Program-made: the position numbers and the translations under genes
Assembly: GCA_015680685.1 (NCBI GenBank)
Contig: MNCI01029166.1
Coordinates: forward strand, 1 to 21,492
Direction: 5' to 3'
DNA length: 21,492 bases
Source: Gnetum montanum
Lineage: Eukaryota > Streptophyta > Gnetopsida > Gnetales > Gnetaceae
The notes under the pieces: model-generated
What the model was told of the DNA's origin: nothing
The model's database searches: none
The model's input: the letters and a program-made list of their open reading frames with translations, nothing else
Shown here: positions 10,871-20,340 of the stretch, one piece after another
Numbering within the stretch: the first letter of the stretch is position 1
Layout: every line of letters starts with the position of its first letter

Positions 10871-13304
10871 ATGGTTACATCAACCACAGCTATTGACACT
10901 GCCAACCTAGAAAATCCCTAGACCATGCAAGTTACACTTCCGGTGGTTGAGCCGCCAACTAGTCCAGTGCAACCACGTCGCTCCCTCAGGCTCCAAAACA
11001 AAGAGCCTGAAGGACACGCTCAGTGCAAAGAAAACTATAATTTCCTCTATGCTAAGTTGGCGGCAAACCTAACTATGTATCAGCAAGAACTCAAGGAGAA
11101 ACGAGAGTATGAGTTCATGTACTGCAACTGGAAGGAACTCATTCCTACACCTAGCACTGTCATACCCCTGACAGAGCAACAAAAGTGGATCCTAGATCAG
11201 ATGATGATGACGAAGACATCGCCAGAATAGCTAGAAGTATTTCTCCATGATGAAACACTTCATGATGGGCAAGACGATCTAGAATCTCACTCGGAAGGAG
11301 GCAGTCATGCTGATTTCACTGTGGCCCCTCCTTCCATGACGTCTCACGTAAATCCATTATTCATGGTCACCACGTCTCTGACATTATCTAATACCAATCG
11401 AGTCCCACATTCTCCACGTTTACATTTTCTCTCTCCAACTATCTTTCCAGGCGATGATCCATCACAGATCATGCCTTAGCAGGTGCAATTACCTAACCCA
11501 CCTCATTGTGTGCTTATGCCTACGTCACCACACATGCACGCAACACCTACATCATAATTACCTACAATACCAACCTTGCTCCCAACTCACATGACTAAGA
11601 TGGCTACTGCAGCATGGTGGACCCCCAACATGTCTCTCACTGTACATCCTGTGCAAATAGCCCATCATCCCCATTTCCAAAGCCAAGTCCTGAGGGTGTT
11701 AAACCCCATCGCAAGATCACTGTCTGTGCCCCCGGCTACGCAAGCAGCATATCCAATGGCATAGCCGACAGTGGTTGCCCCATCCACACTAGCTACTAGA
11801 TGGTGGATGCCACAAGCGGCACCACCTGTAAGGACCATCCTGATAGCATGGACCATCGGCCAAGCTGTCGCCTCTATTGTGCCCCCTGGTGTAGCTCTAC
11901 CTGCCGTTCCACAAATGACCTCGTCGTCTACTGGGCTGGACCAAGCCTTCCAACTCATTCAGACCCTCACAGAGGAGGTCAGGCATCTCAAGGTTGTTGG
12001 TTCTGACACAGTACAAGTCATGGATTTCTACCATGATGATCTTATTAGTCCAACAGTCCCTGTCCTGTCACTGCCACTAGGGATGCCCCTTCCCCATTTC
12101 ACAAAATACAATGAGGAAGGTAAGCCCAACATCCATCTGGTCACTTTCAGGTCAGAATCCTTATTATTGCAACAATGGCCACATACTATAATCCATGTTT
12201 TTCCTATGTCCTTAACGGGTAAAGCTCTAGACTGGTATCAAGCCCTCCCACGTGCCATTTCAACTTTGGAGGAGCTGTTAACTCAGTTTGTGACCCGTTT
12301 CAAGTATAACTTAAAACTGAAAGTCACACTGGACCAACTTATGGGAGTTAAGCAAGACCCACTCAAGCTAGTCCAAAAATTTATACAGCGGTGGAGCGCC
12401 ACCTTGAATGAAATTTGCGAACCCATTGCAGAAGCCCATCTACTGGCAATCTTCAAGGGAGCAGTTAACAACTTTATCAAGTCTAAACTGTATTACCTCA
12501 CTCCCCGCTCCCTCAACCAAGCCTTTGCTCAGACTAAGAGTATTCAGGATGCAATGGAGACTAGCAAAGATCTAGCATATGTGGTCTACAAGAATGCCCA
12601 TAGCAAAGGTAAGGACAAAGGCAAGGCCACGACAATGACAGTTGTGGCGGTTGCTGTCGAGGCCAAAAAGAAGAACAATAACAAAAAAAATGCCTATAGA
12701 GCTTGCTGAGCCAACAACTAGCTCAAAAAATGCTAACCAAGAAACCCCTTCTACCCCTAAAGCACCTCCATAGCCAAGGCCTAAATTTGAGCGTAAGGAT
12801 CACTCAAACTATGCAACCTTACCTGTAAAAGCTTCTGAATTCCTCAAACAAATACTGGGAATTGGCCATATTCAACACAAAATGGTGTCCGAGGAGGCTC
12901 TAAAACACCACAGACGCCATTGTGAGCTACTCAAGAACCCTTATTTGACCCAACCTAATGAACCGCCAGTCCCTAAAAACTTTAAGTTGGACCGGTTCTG
13001 TGACTACCACCAATTGTGTGGCCATGACACGGACTACTGCTAGGCGTTGAAGGATGACATTCAGCATTTGATAGATCAAGGTAACTTGATCTTAGATAGC
13101 AGTAGCTCGACACGTCTGGAAAACAAGGCCATGCATCTGTACCAAAACCCATTGAATGCAAATAATGCAAGGTACACAATCAACATGGTAGGGGCAGAGG
13201 ATGATAATCAGATGCAACCAAAACGGCCTTTTGTGTTGCAAACATATCCTCACTCGCCCCAAATAACAGGTCCATCAGTGCCGACGAGTGGCGCTCCAAG
13301 GTAG
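10871..13304 (+). pseudogene. gag: Gag polyprotein of Ty3/gypsy element, broken by stops and one shift
   Basis: The frame starts at ATG 10871 (or 10925 after an in-frame TAG) and runs in one frame to 12709. It holds an N-terminal region with PRRSLRLQNKEPEGH, a helical patch, and a long Pro/Thr/Ser-rich region. The retrotransposon gag (capsid) domain follows at about 12170-12480, with FPMSLTGKALDWYQALP and LEELLTQFVTRFKYN. A basic Lys/Asn-rich stretch ends at an eight-A run (12683-12690), where the frame moves by +1. In the new frame a nucleocapsid-type CHHC zinc knuckle lies at 12999-13040 (C-x2-H-x4-H-x4-C), followed by an LKDDIQHLIDQGN helix typical of plant Tat-type gag. In-frame stops at 10919, 11228, about 11477, 11555, 11762, 12770, 13040 and 13302 show that it is now defective. 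Its role was to build the virus-like particle and package RNA. Confidence 0.85.
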
Positions 13305-14591
13305 CCTTTCATCCTTCGAACTTCATCTCAGAATGCTTCCTGATAGCCCCCTGTCATTAAAGCTGTGGCCCAACCCACGCCCACATCCAGGGCACCCTTA
13401 GTCATCAGGGTGCTAAAACCATCAACTATCCCCCCTGTGCAGGGGCAATCTTCTAAATCAACCTCTCTTACTATTAATACGGCTAAAGATCCTCTTACTC
13501 TGGGGTTTCCCAAACCTTAACCCCTCGCTTTTGTACCCTTAGCCCCACTTACTAAAAATGACAAGGTCACACAAACGCAACTATCTCCTCCTAGCCAAAG
13601 GAAACACAGCCCTTGGCCAAATGTCACTCCTCCCCGTGAAATTCACCTCTTAGGGCGAATGGAGGAGGAAAAGGGTGACAAACAGCCCGATCGTGGGCAG
13701 GATCTCTTTGATGCCCTGGCACAAGTCAAACAAGCTCTAAGACAAAAAAATACAACATTGAGTCTTTATGACTTGCTCATGACGTCGCACACACATTGTG
13801 AGGCTATGGTTCGCATGCTAACGTCCATACCTATGGATGAAAGCCTGCTGACAGACGAAGAAGCAATCCATTCTATCATGCTTCCCCCCGCCGCTAAAAA
13901 AACTAATCCTACCCCATTGACCTTTCATGACGAATCCATCAAGGACAATCCTGAAGATTAGGTGATAACAGCACCTATGTTCATCACCATCTGAGTTGGC
14001 CAACATCGAATACGAAGAGTACATGTAGATGATGGGGCGGCCACTAATGTCATCCCTTATCCCATAGTGGATAAATTAGGCTTGATCAATCAGATCAGTC
14101 CTATAACGATGTCATGTCTAAAGTCGTTCAACGGAGCACGAGTGCAGGTCAAAGGGACTGTCCATATCAACTTTGTGGCAGTAGACCAGTTTCCCACAGA
14201 TGCTACATTTATCGTCATTGAGGAGATGCCTGGATTCAATTTGATCCTTGGGAGGTCTTGGTTAGCCCAACTGAGGGTAGTTTCATCACCCATCCATCAG
14301 GAAATCCACTTGCCTTACACAGGAAGAGAGGTGGTTATCCGCGATGATGAAATAACCCCTCAGGCTGTTAATAACATAAAAATGGAACAAGGGTCGGAAA
14401 TCGAAATGCCTGAGAATCAATCCCCTGTCCAAATACCTGAGGAAGCCAAAGTAGTGGTTGATGACAGCCTAACTTGGGCTGAGCTACCATTCCAAGGAGA
14501 AGATGGTGACGTGGAGGTAAAGGACCATAAATCTCCCTGTCCTTATGCACTATTAAAGATCAAAGAAATTAAGAAACGGCTGCAAAGTTAG
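13305..14591 (+). pseudogene. pro: Gag-pol linker and retropepsin-type protease
   Basis: This continues the second gag frame. A Pro/Thr-rich linker (13305-13650) leads to a helical segment (13659-13961) with LFDALAQVKQALRQKN and YDLLMTSHTHCEAM. The protease follows. Its active-site motif is VDDGAATNVIP (from 14025), where the first Asp is the expected catalytic residue. The hydrophobic-hydrophobic-Gly motif ILGRSWL is at 14244-14264. Protease would cleave the polyprotein as a homodimer. After the domain comes an acidic stretch ending at TAG 14589-14591, with no RT directly behind it. Stops at 13302, 13338, 13518, 13959 and 13992 break the frame. The DDG spelling differs from the common D[ST]G but resembles DGG-type forms in Tat-like elements. 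Confidence 0.8.
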
Positions 14592-14775
14592 CTAGTAAAT
14601 GACGATGTCCAACTATTACAATTCCACCATCTATTCTATTCATGTTTACCAGTTATAATTTACACATGTATTTATGCTTTCCACTAGCTAGTCTCATTAT
14701 GCTTATGTTTATCTTCATGCTTCATGCTTATGTTTACGTTTCCACCAGTTGTCTTCCTTACACCTGTTACTTAAA

Positions 14776-15212
14776 GGCCCGAAATGGCCTTAAACTAGCA
14801 ATTTCATTTACGCTTTGTATCTGAATCTCATTTATGCTTGGAACCCAAATTTCATTTACACTCTATACCTAAATCTAATTTATGCTTTGTACCTGGATTA
14901 AGTTTATGCTTTGCACCTTAACCTATCCATGGCTTGAAATGGCCTAAAACTAATCACAGCTTGCCATGGCTTAAAACCGGCGACTTAATGTTTATTTGAT
15001 TCCTTCACTCATATAGCAAGGGCCCGAAATGGCCTTAAACTATTCAAGGCCCGAAATGGCCTTAAACTATCTATGGCTCGTAATAGCTTTAAACTATATA
15101 TTTCAATCACACCTTACCCCTGCACTACTCAAAAGCCTGAAAGGTTGTAAACTAACAATTTCACTTACGCTTTACATTTGAACAATTTAGCAGCTGGAAA
15201 TGGCTTCAAACT
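14776..15212 (+). repeat. Left cluster of 20-base hairpin repeats
   Basis: The motif GGCCCGAAATGGCCTTAAAC is exact at 14776-14795, 15021-15040 and 15048-15067. Variants lie at about 14931, 14960, 15075, 15133 and 15192. Each can form a 4-bp stem with a loop of 5-6 bases and is followed by TTAAAC or a near form. Some copies gain two more pairs (AAGGCC/GGCCTT). Variants change the stem without breaking it: GGCT/GGCC, AGCT/GGCT, GGCT/AGCT and AGCC/GGTT all still pair, some through G-T. Confidence 0.8.
14807..14926. repeat. 24-bp minisatellite, five units
   Basis: Units begin with TTTAYGCTTTG or a near form at 14807, 14831, 14855, 14879 and 14903, exactly 24 bases apart, with consensus close to TTTATGCTTTGTACCTRAAT plus four bases. 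A partial copy appears near 15163. The array is embedded among the hairpin repeats, between protease and the 3' end of the antisense gene. Confidence 0.8.
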
Positions 15213-15421
15213 AGTAACCGCATTAATACCACTTTTAAAACTAATTATGATTTACCATAACGTCAAAACCTACGATCCTACTTGTACTTTACATAAAAAG
15301 AAAACAACAAAGAAGACCATCAAAATTAACACCAAGATTTGTACCAAATACGTTAAAAGAAAAAAAATATTGTCTCTTCTTTCATTACATCACAATAAAA
15401 ACCAAGGCTAATTCAACCATG

Positions 15422-15679
15422 CTACGCATCTCCCTTGTTACCACTATCTCCTGTATCCCCCAGTTCAACTTCTACTTCAAGGAGGTCATCCTCATAGGGA
15501 CCACCTTTTGCATGAGGGACCCCTTCGTAAGGGCGGCCCTCTTCGTGAGGCTCTTTAGTGGGGGGTTGCTCACCATGGCATCGACTAACTTCATTACACT
15601 CTATTTCCTATAAACCCTCTTCATGAGGACCACCACCTTCGTTACCTTCACCCTGCTGAGGATTCTCCTCAGGTCGCTC
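15422..15679 (-). pseudogene. Last exon: acidic, Gly/Pro/His-rich tail
   Basis: An 83-base intron (15762-15680, GTAAGT to ATAG) precedes this exon, which joins in phase 0 to the frame of the exon before it. The 86 codons give a hydrophilic tail with repeated short words (PHEEG twice, PYEG, PHAKG, PYED) and an acidic end, terminating at TAG 15424-15422. One in-frame TAG lies at codon 24. Such tails are usually disordered. I see no known domain. Confidence 0.6.
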
Positions 15680-15762
15680 CTATGATCAAACATGATACAT
15701 ACATTAACATCGTTGTCAAAACTAGGTATAACAAAAAAAAACGTAGTAATATTGCAACTTAC

Positions 15763-16560
15763 CTGTGATGGTCCCGCATCAGCAACAAAGAGGACTTGTT
15801 CTAAACCAATCCACAAGCGTTTCATGATTTCATCCTTGGTGAGCTCAGACCAAACCCCGTCCCCTAGATCAGTTTCAGCCTTGACCTTCCCCTTTTTCAC
15901 AGGAGGGGAAGAAAGAAGGGATGGTAGTCTTACCTCCAGGAAGAGTCACTTCCCTTTCCGGAGAGGCACTCACCGTCACTTGTCCCTAGAACTTCTCAAA
16001 TGCTTTGGAAGCACCAATAACATCGAGGAATAGCTGAAGGGACTAAGCCTCAATGACAGAGTCCCTATAATGTTGATGATAGGCAGTGCTTTCTTGTTTG
16101 TAAACCTCTTTATGATCTTTTTTCGTCTACCCCCACTCTTGGATACTCGTGCTAAAGTCCTTCCAGTCCTAGTTCTTCTAAGCTAGGAGGTCCATTTGCA
16201 TATGCTGCTTGACCAATTCGTGACTAGTTTAGACACTGTTCCTGACGACACTCCAATAATGGGCGTAGTCAACAATAGTTGTCCTCCAGTCCTTGTTTCC
16301 TATTCCTTGGGCTTACAAGAATTCATTCTGCTATCTTAAATCCCCAACTTCATCACGTAGAGCCACCCTCTCCTTCTCCGACCTTTGCAACCTCTTCCAA
16401 AGGTCCTCGTTTACGCTTTTAGATTCCCATAAGGAGGAATTCAAGCGTACAACACATTTATGCATCTCATCATAAATGTTGTGTGGCATGATAGTCACTT
16501 CTGATGGGGGTTCAATGGCGTCTAAATTGATAAGCTCTAACGAATCCCATCTGAGGCGAG
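15763..16560 (-). pseudogene. Long exon with helical segment, several stops
   Basis: The exon starts after AAGAG at 16561 and joins in phase to the preceding exon. The first part is open: an acidic/hydrophobic lead, then EDLWKRLQRSEKERVALRDEV, a strong coiled-coil candidate (about 16335-16400). After a TAG the same frame continues with Gln/Lys/His-rich sequence and about eight stops, mostly TAG. A one-base shift near 15920 leads into KGKVKAETDLGDGVW and the GPSQ end at the CAG/GTAAGT donor (15762). The helical content parallels the tail of the accessory ORF at 1999-4470. Confidence 0.55.
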
Positions 16561-16647
16561 CTCTTAATAGCATAAAATGACAGTTTGACATAATCAGGTA
16601 ATGTAATTCCACAGTAAAATAATTTCTACATAATGACTATAACATAC

Positions 16648-17109
16648 TAGCTTCAGGATCAATTCGCTCTAAGTGATTGATCATGTCTTGTATGATGCCT
16701 TCCATGAAGGCGAATTTATCAGGAAATTCGTCCCACGATCGAGTCGCCACTATTGCCAAGTGTACTCGCTGGTCACCTGTTACGTAGAATAAATTCCATA
16801 TGAGAACATGAATGAGACATTACGATGACCAATACAACCTTTAGAATTTTTCTAGAGTCTACTATGCTGTAAGAATTAACTTTATTGAGTAACAAACCAC
16901 TTGCCTTGTCTAGTTCCAGCCGAGAGGGCTTTGGCATCCTCAACCGCTACTTTCTCTTCCCACGAAGGAGCTTGTTCACTCCTCGCCTTATTGACTGGGG
17001 CCTCCTCTTCCGAAACTGAGGCCCCTTCTCTACGCCACAAGACTATAGCCCCTATTTCAGGGGTCAACTGTTCCACAACCCTTTCCTTCGCTATCACGCA
17101 ACGTAGCTA
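16648..17109 (-). pseudogene. Two short open exons joined by a GC-AG intron
   Basis: The first exon (about 17109-16905) is stop-free from 17097 with an Ala/Glu-rich product (VSEEEAPVNKARSEQAPSW). It ends at CAAG/GCAAGT. The second exon (16776-16648) begins after GTAACAG and encodes WDEFPDKFAFMEGIIQDMIN, ending at a GTATGT donor. The split codon G|GT is restored across the junction, so the GC donor looks real and not simply decayed. Neither exon matches a domain I know. Confidence 0.55.
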
Positions 17110-17203
17110 GTTAACATAAGATTTCACTTTTGTTCAATGAATATTATGCTATGCAACGGTGTCTCTACATAAATCATGACCATTGGTACATTTCACCACT
17201 TAC

Positions 17204-18626
17204 CTCCTAGAGGATTACTCCTCTAAAACTTGATTTGCATTTTTCCCCATGCCACTTGCTAGTTCGACATATTCCTCAGTCAAATGAGGTTTTTTTCGTG
17301 GCACTGATGAATCCACTATCTCGAAGGCCAGACGCTTCCCCCTCGATACATCGCCAGTGTAAGAGGGGGGCACCCCACCCACGCTATCTTGGCCCCACGT
17401 TCGAGGTGCCACCATACTTCTAGTTGTTACCGACAGCGACTCCCCGATCCCTTCAGGAGGGTCTTGCGACCGGATAGTGCCGAAGACATGGGAAATCTAT
17501 GGTTTGGAAATCCGGCTGTGGTCTTGTTGCACCCAGTCCCCATTCCTCTGGACTACCAGAAATTCGGCAAAATGCTGAAAACAAGCTATGAAGAAGGCGA
17601 AATGCACATTGAAATGGGAATCAAGCTTCTTGCAAAGCCTGACCATCTCAATTGAATCGTGTCCCCTCCTCTAGGACCTCTCGCATAATTCGGGCCTACT
17701 CGATGGTGAGGAATCTCTCTTGTGAGAGTATCTTAGGGAAGGCCCAGGCCCAAAAAAGGGGGTAAATAGTATGGGCTACCACCAACTCGATCCTTTCAAC
17801 AGGGATTCCCTTGACTTCCTTCTTAACCCCTAGCCTCTCTATATCTTGCTGGTACTTGGCACTCCTCTTTAATTTTTCATCTATAGGAAAACCATCAAAG
17901 GGAATGCCAAAGAGATCAACAAATAGTTAAGCATTAATGTCAAAATTTACGTACACATTACACACCTGTATGCAGAGACGCTCAGATTCTTCACTGAAGG
18001 AGTTGACTAGGGTCAACATTTCACCTGCAGTAGCATCAGGGGTTATGGCCAAGAAAAGGTCCATCAGTCCAACCTCCCGAAGGTTATTGGTTACCATAAT
18101 TGGGGCCGCTCTATGGCCAAGCCAAGTTTGAGCCTCCTTTATATCACTATAATGGAGAGGAGACTATTGGCCTCGTGACCGGAGGCCATGATCATAATCT
18201 CCCATGATTCCCTGACTGCTAACATGAAACAATAGGTAAGCCGAGGTAGCAAAAAAGAAAAAAAATGAAATGACTTTATACATCATCACAAACTGATAAC
18301 ATTGATGCAATTCATCATCATGATAAAGCTTACCAGGCCCAAAAGGTAAAGGAAACAGAGGAATTTTCCTTCGCACATCTGCAACAGTAAGAGGAGGGTC
18401 CAAAGTCCACTCCCTATCCAGCCATCCAAGCTTCTTGCATCTAGAAAAGAAGTCAGTGTAACGGGTAGGGTATTCTGGGATCTCGAATGCCAGTTGTTCC
18501 ATAACGGTAGCCCGTACATTGCTAATAGAGGTAAACTCCCCTATAGCCCTTTCGACCAATGACAATGTATCATTATTACCCAGAAGGTTGCTTTCATTGA
18601 AGAAAAATCTACACCATAGACAATCT
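17204..18626 (-). pseudogene. Exons encoding a retroelement accessory-type domain
   Basis: The upper exon (about 18626-18285) is open and encodes ATVMEQLAFEIPEYPTRYTD and CKKLGWLDREWTLDPPLTVA. An intron of roughly 70 bases ends at GTTAGCAG (18216). The lower exon runs to a GTAAGT donor at 17203. It contains LREVGLMDLFLAITP, VYVNFDINA, a stop, LFVDLFGIPFDGFP and IPVERIELVVAHTIYPLFWA. The block resembles the domain plant retroelements often carry outside gag-pol (the putative plant transposon protein type). Stops lie at about 18164, 17927 and 17699, and a frame change at about 17655. After it come RLCKKLDSHFNVHFAFF and a basic, Ser/Pro-rich end. The assignment is by resemblance only. Confidence 0.5.
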
Positions 18627-18717
18627 CTTTATTCTCAATACGCATCTAAACAGTAGTTAGCACATTACAATACTGTGAAATGCACGCATCTAAACAGTAG
18701 TTAGCATCTAAACTTAC

Positions 18718-19167
18718 CCACCTGCATAATGCACGGTACTAGGGGGATTCTGGAAGTATGTTGTGAGATGACGAGCCACAAACAAAGTGTTATAGGCATG
18801 ATAACAATTAAACCTAGGCATCTCCCAGATCCAGTATAAATGCCTTAAACCCCTAGTGCTCTGTTCGTGGTCTTGCACTTGCACAGTTTTGATCGCACCA
18901 TCTGACAAAAATGCCAAGATGCTCTGTGTTGAGCCAACCAATAGCATTTCTAAAATGGCAGCAGCTTCATCGCCTGGTAGATGCAACCAGACAATTACGC
19001 TGTAATTACGAAACAAAAATTGCAAAAAATCCCATGCGCCCCTTCGGAACCATACTGCCTCCTCCTTTATATGAGCATAAGGGGGAGGAACATTGGTCGC
19101 GGGAACATGAATGCAGCATAGAATTCCCACTATGTCCAAAATGATTAGGACAGGCTTTAGCATAATA
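18718..19167 (-). CDS. Exon 2: FCP1/SCP-like HAD domain, probable pseudophosphatase
   Basis: This exon gives 149 residues from the internal Met at 19163 without a stop. Three blocks match the FCP1/SCP phosphatase layout. Residues 5-15 (VLIILDIVGIL) correspond to the nucleophile motif LDxDGT or LDLNGLL. Residues 38-60 (WFRRGAWDFLQFLFRNYSV...) correspond to the RPG..FL..F..F.V.VW block. Residues 125-146 (NTLFVARHLTTYFQNPPSTV...) correspond to the NTLLIDDSP...NPP.T block. The nucleophile Asp10 is present, but the acid/base Asp is Val12 and the DD of the third block is AR, so catalysis is unlikely. The flanking splice sites (TACAG/ and /GTAAGT) are good. Exon 2 has no stop in 150 codons while neighbouring pol has many. 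The family call is from motif memory; a chance resemblance is possible but unlikely with three ordered blocks. Confidence 0.6.
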
Positions 19168-19652
19168 CTGTACGATAAAAAACATATTACTTTCAGATAA
19201 ACTATTTAGGCAAAAACATTCATCACACTACACTAGGGTTCACCCGATTCTCAGAAAATTACAGAGTAAACTGGAGACGTATGACCAAAATCACCAAAAC
19301 CCTTGCAACAGCTCAAGGTCTATCTTTGACAACGGTGATGTAAACAACACTGCATATTACCTCAGTGTACCAGATAACTATTACAAACGATAAAAAAGAA
19401 AAGAAAACAAGACTCCGATTACGCCACGCATGGATACAGTACTTAGATTCTTTTTCAGCTATACATTACATCTACACAGCATTATTCCATACTCCCTAAA
19501 CTTCCATAACAATACAAATTCTGTCAAACCGCAATAGTCCAGCTTGCGTAAACAAACATTAACGCCCGGCGCAACATGCGTATTCAAAATAAAAACAACT
19601 ACGACGCTGTAAGAAATGTGAAAATAGTGCAAAGGAGTAGACGACGACTTAC

Positions 19653-19771
19653 CGGTTAAGTGGAGTAACTTTCTGAGCCTCTACTCTGGCCTGTGAAGCC
19701 CGCTGCAGACTCTCTTGCACTTTGTCAATCCAAGCCAACTTGGCGTTCTTTCCTTTGACCTTTGGTGCCAT
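19653..19771 (-). CDS. Exon 1 of the antisense gene, basic N-terminus
   Basis: ATG at 19771-19769 sits in a strong plant start context (GCAGCCATGGC). Thirty-nine codons follow, beginning MAPKVKGKNAKLAWIDKVQE, a Lys-rich segment that could bind nucleic acid or enter the nucleus, then a helical stretch with alternating Gln, Glu and Arg. The exon ends CCG/GTAAGT with two bases left over. The T at 19167 completes the codon, giving an in-frame join to exon 2. The intron is 485 bases. Confidence 0.6.
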
Positions 19772-19892
19772 GGCTGCAATTGAACAAAATATTCATAAAT
19801 TTGTCTGCTCACACCTTGCTTACACTCCCTTCTTGCTATAGCTAAATCCAAATTCACGATATCGGTAACCTGTTTTGAGTATGAACCGCTGG

Positions 19893-19898
19893 TTTATA
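19893..19898 (-). promoter_or_regulatory. Candidate TATA box of the antisense gene
   Basis: TATAAA on the minus strand, preceded by a T run and followed by CCAGC, lies 122 bases upstream of the exon 1 ATG. A start about 30 bases downstream would leave a 5' leader of roughly 95 bases. TATA-like words are common in AT-rich DNA, so this is only a candidate. Confidence 0.35.
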
Positions 19899-20026
19899 AA
19901 AAAAATGCTTGAAACTAACTGATTCTTTCTGCTCGATCGATGTGGAAATTTCCTAAAATGCTAGTGTCAGTATGACATGGAACGCGAAGATCAAGGCATT
20001 AATTTCATAGATATCACGTGAGTTGC

Positions 20027-20245
20027 GGTCCGAAATGACCTTAAACTAATACGTATCTTATCATCTCGTAATCTGGTCGCATTAACTACTGTCTGTACAA
20101 AATTTCAAACCCAATTATTTCGACATGCTAGACATGCCACGTTGCATCTTACATTCTATCTCATATGCTAGAATCTAGGAAGCCTAGCTTGCCATTTCTT
20201 TTTACAAATTGTGCGTATTTGTAATGGTCCACTAAGACCTTAAAC
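20027..20245 (+). repeat. Right hairpin-repeat copies beyond the antisense gene
   Basis: Two copies of the hairpin motif lie upstream of the antisense gene's start: GGTCCGAAATGACCTTAAAC at 20027-20046 and GGTCCACTAAGACCTTAAAC at 20226-20245. Both change the stem from GGCC/GGCC to GGTC/GACC, so base pairing is kept by changes on both sides. The downstream TTAAAC is intact in both. Confidence 0.75.
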
Positions 20246-20340
20246 TGGAAACTTCTTTAACACGCGATTCTGACGCAGAAGTAAACAAACATTTATCATT
20301 CAACAAATTGGTAGAAAGACAATGTAACAACTTTCATTTT

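Larger units (their letters stand above)
15422..19771 (-). pseudogene. Antisense multi-exon gene inside the retrotransposon
   Basis: I can follow about eight exons on the minus strand: 19771-19653, 19167-18718, about 18626-18285, about 18215-17204, about 17109-16905, 16776-16648, 16560-15763 and 15679-15422. Clean GTAAGT donors lie at 19652, 18717, 17203 and 15762, a GTATGT donor at 16647 and a GC donor (AAG/GCAAGT) at 16904. Phase is kept across junctions 1-2, 5-6, 6-7 and 7-8. Exon 3 edges and the 4-5 junction are uncertain. In order the product would have a basic start, an FCP1/HAD-like domain, a transposon-type domain, a helical segment and an acidic Gly/Pro-rich tail. Exons 4, 7 and 8 carry stops and shifts, so this copy is probably a pseudogene or recently dying. 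Its introns survive because, being antisense, they cannot be spliced from the element's own RNA. I do not recognise the full gene. Confidence 0.65.

Noticed and set aside
11665-11958. 97-residue open frame on the minus strand inside gag
   Set aside because: It lies fully opposite the Pro-rich part of gag, has no motif, and is explained by the GC-richer codons of gag.
14642-14824. Hydrophobic plus-strand open frame after protease (possible envelope-like membrane protein)
   Set aside because: The hydrophobic character comes from T-rich short repeats (TTTATGCTT units); there is no signal peptide followed by a domain, and the frame ends after 60 codons.
15178-15411. 77-residue plus-strand open frame downstream of the hairpin repeats
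   Set aside because: It begins inside a hairpin copy, is Lys/Thr low-complexity, and lies in the probable 3' untranslated part of the antisense gene; no homology is visible.
18601-18720. Alternative start of exon 3 after GTTTAG, giving a frame with IVYGVDFSSMKATFW
   Set aside because: It does not stay in phase with exon 2 and ends at a stop after about 34 codons; the region also holds a short direct repeat (GCATCTAAACAGTAGTTAGCA), so the exact border stays open.
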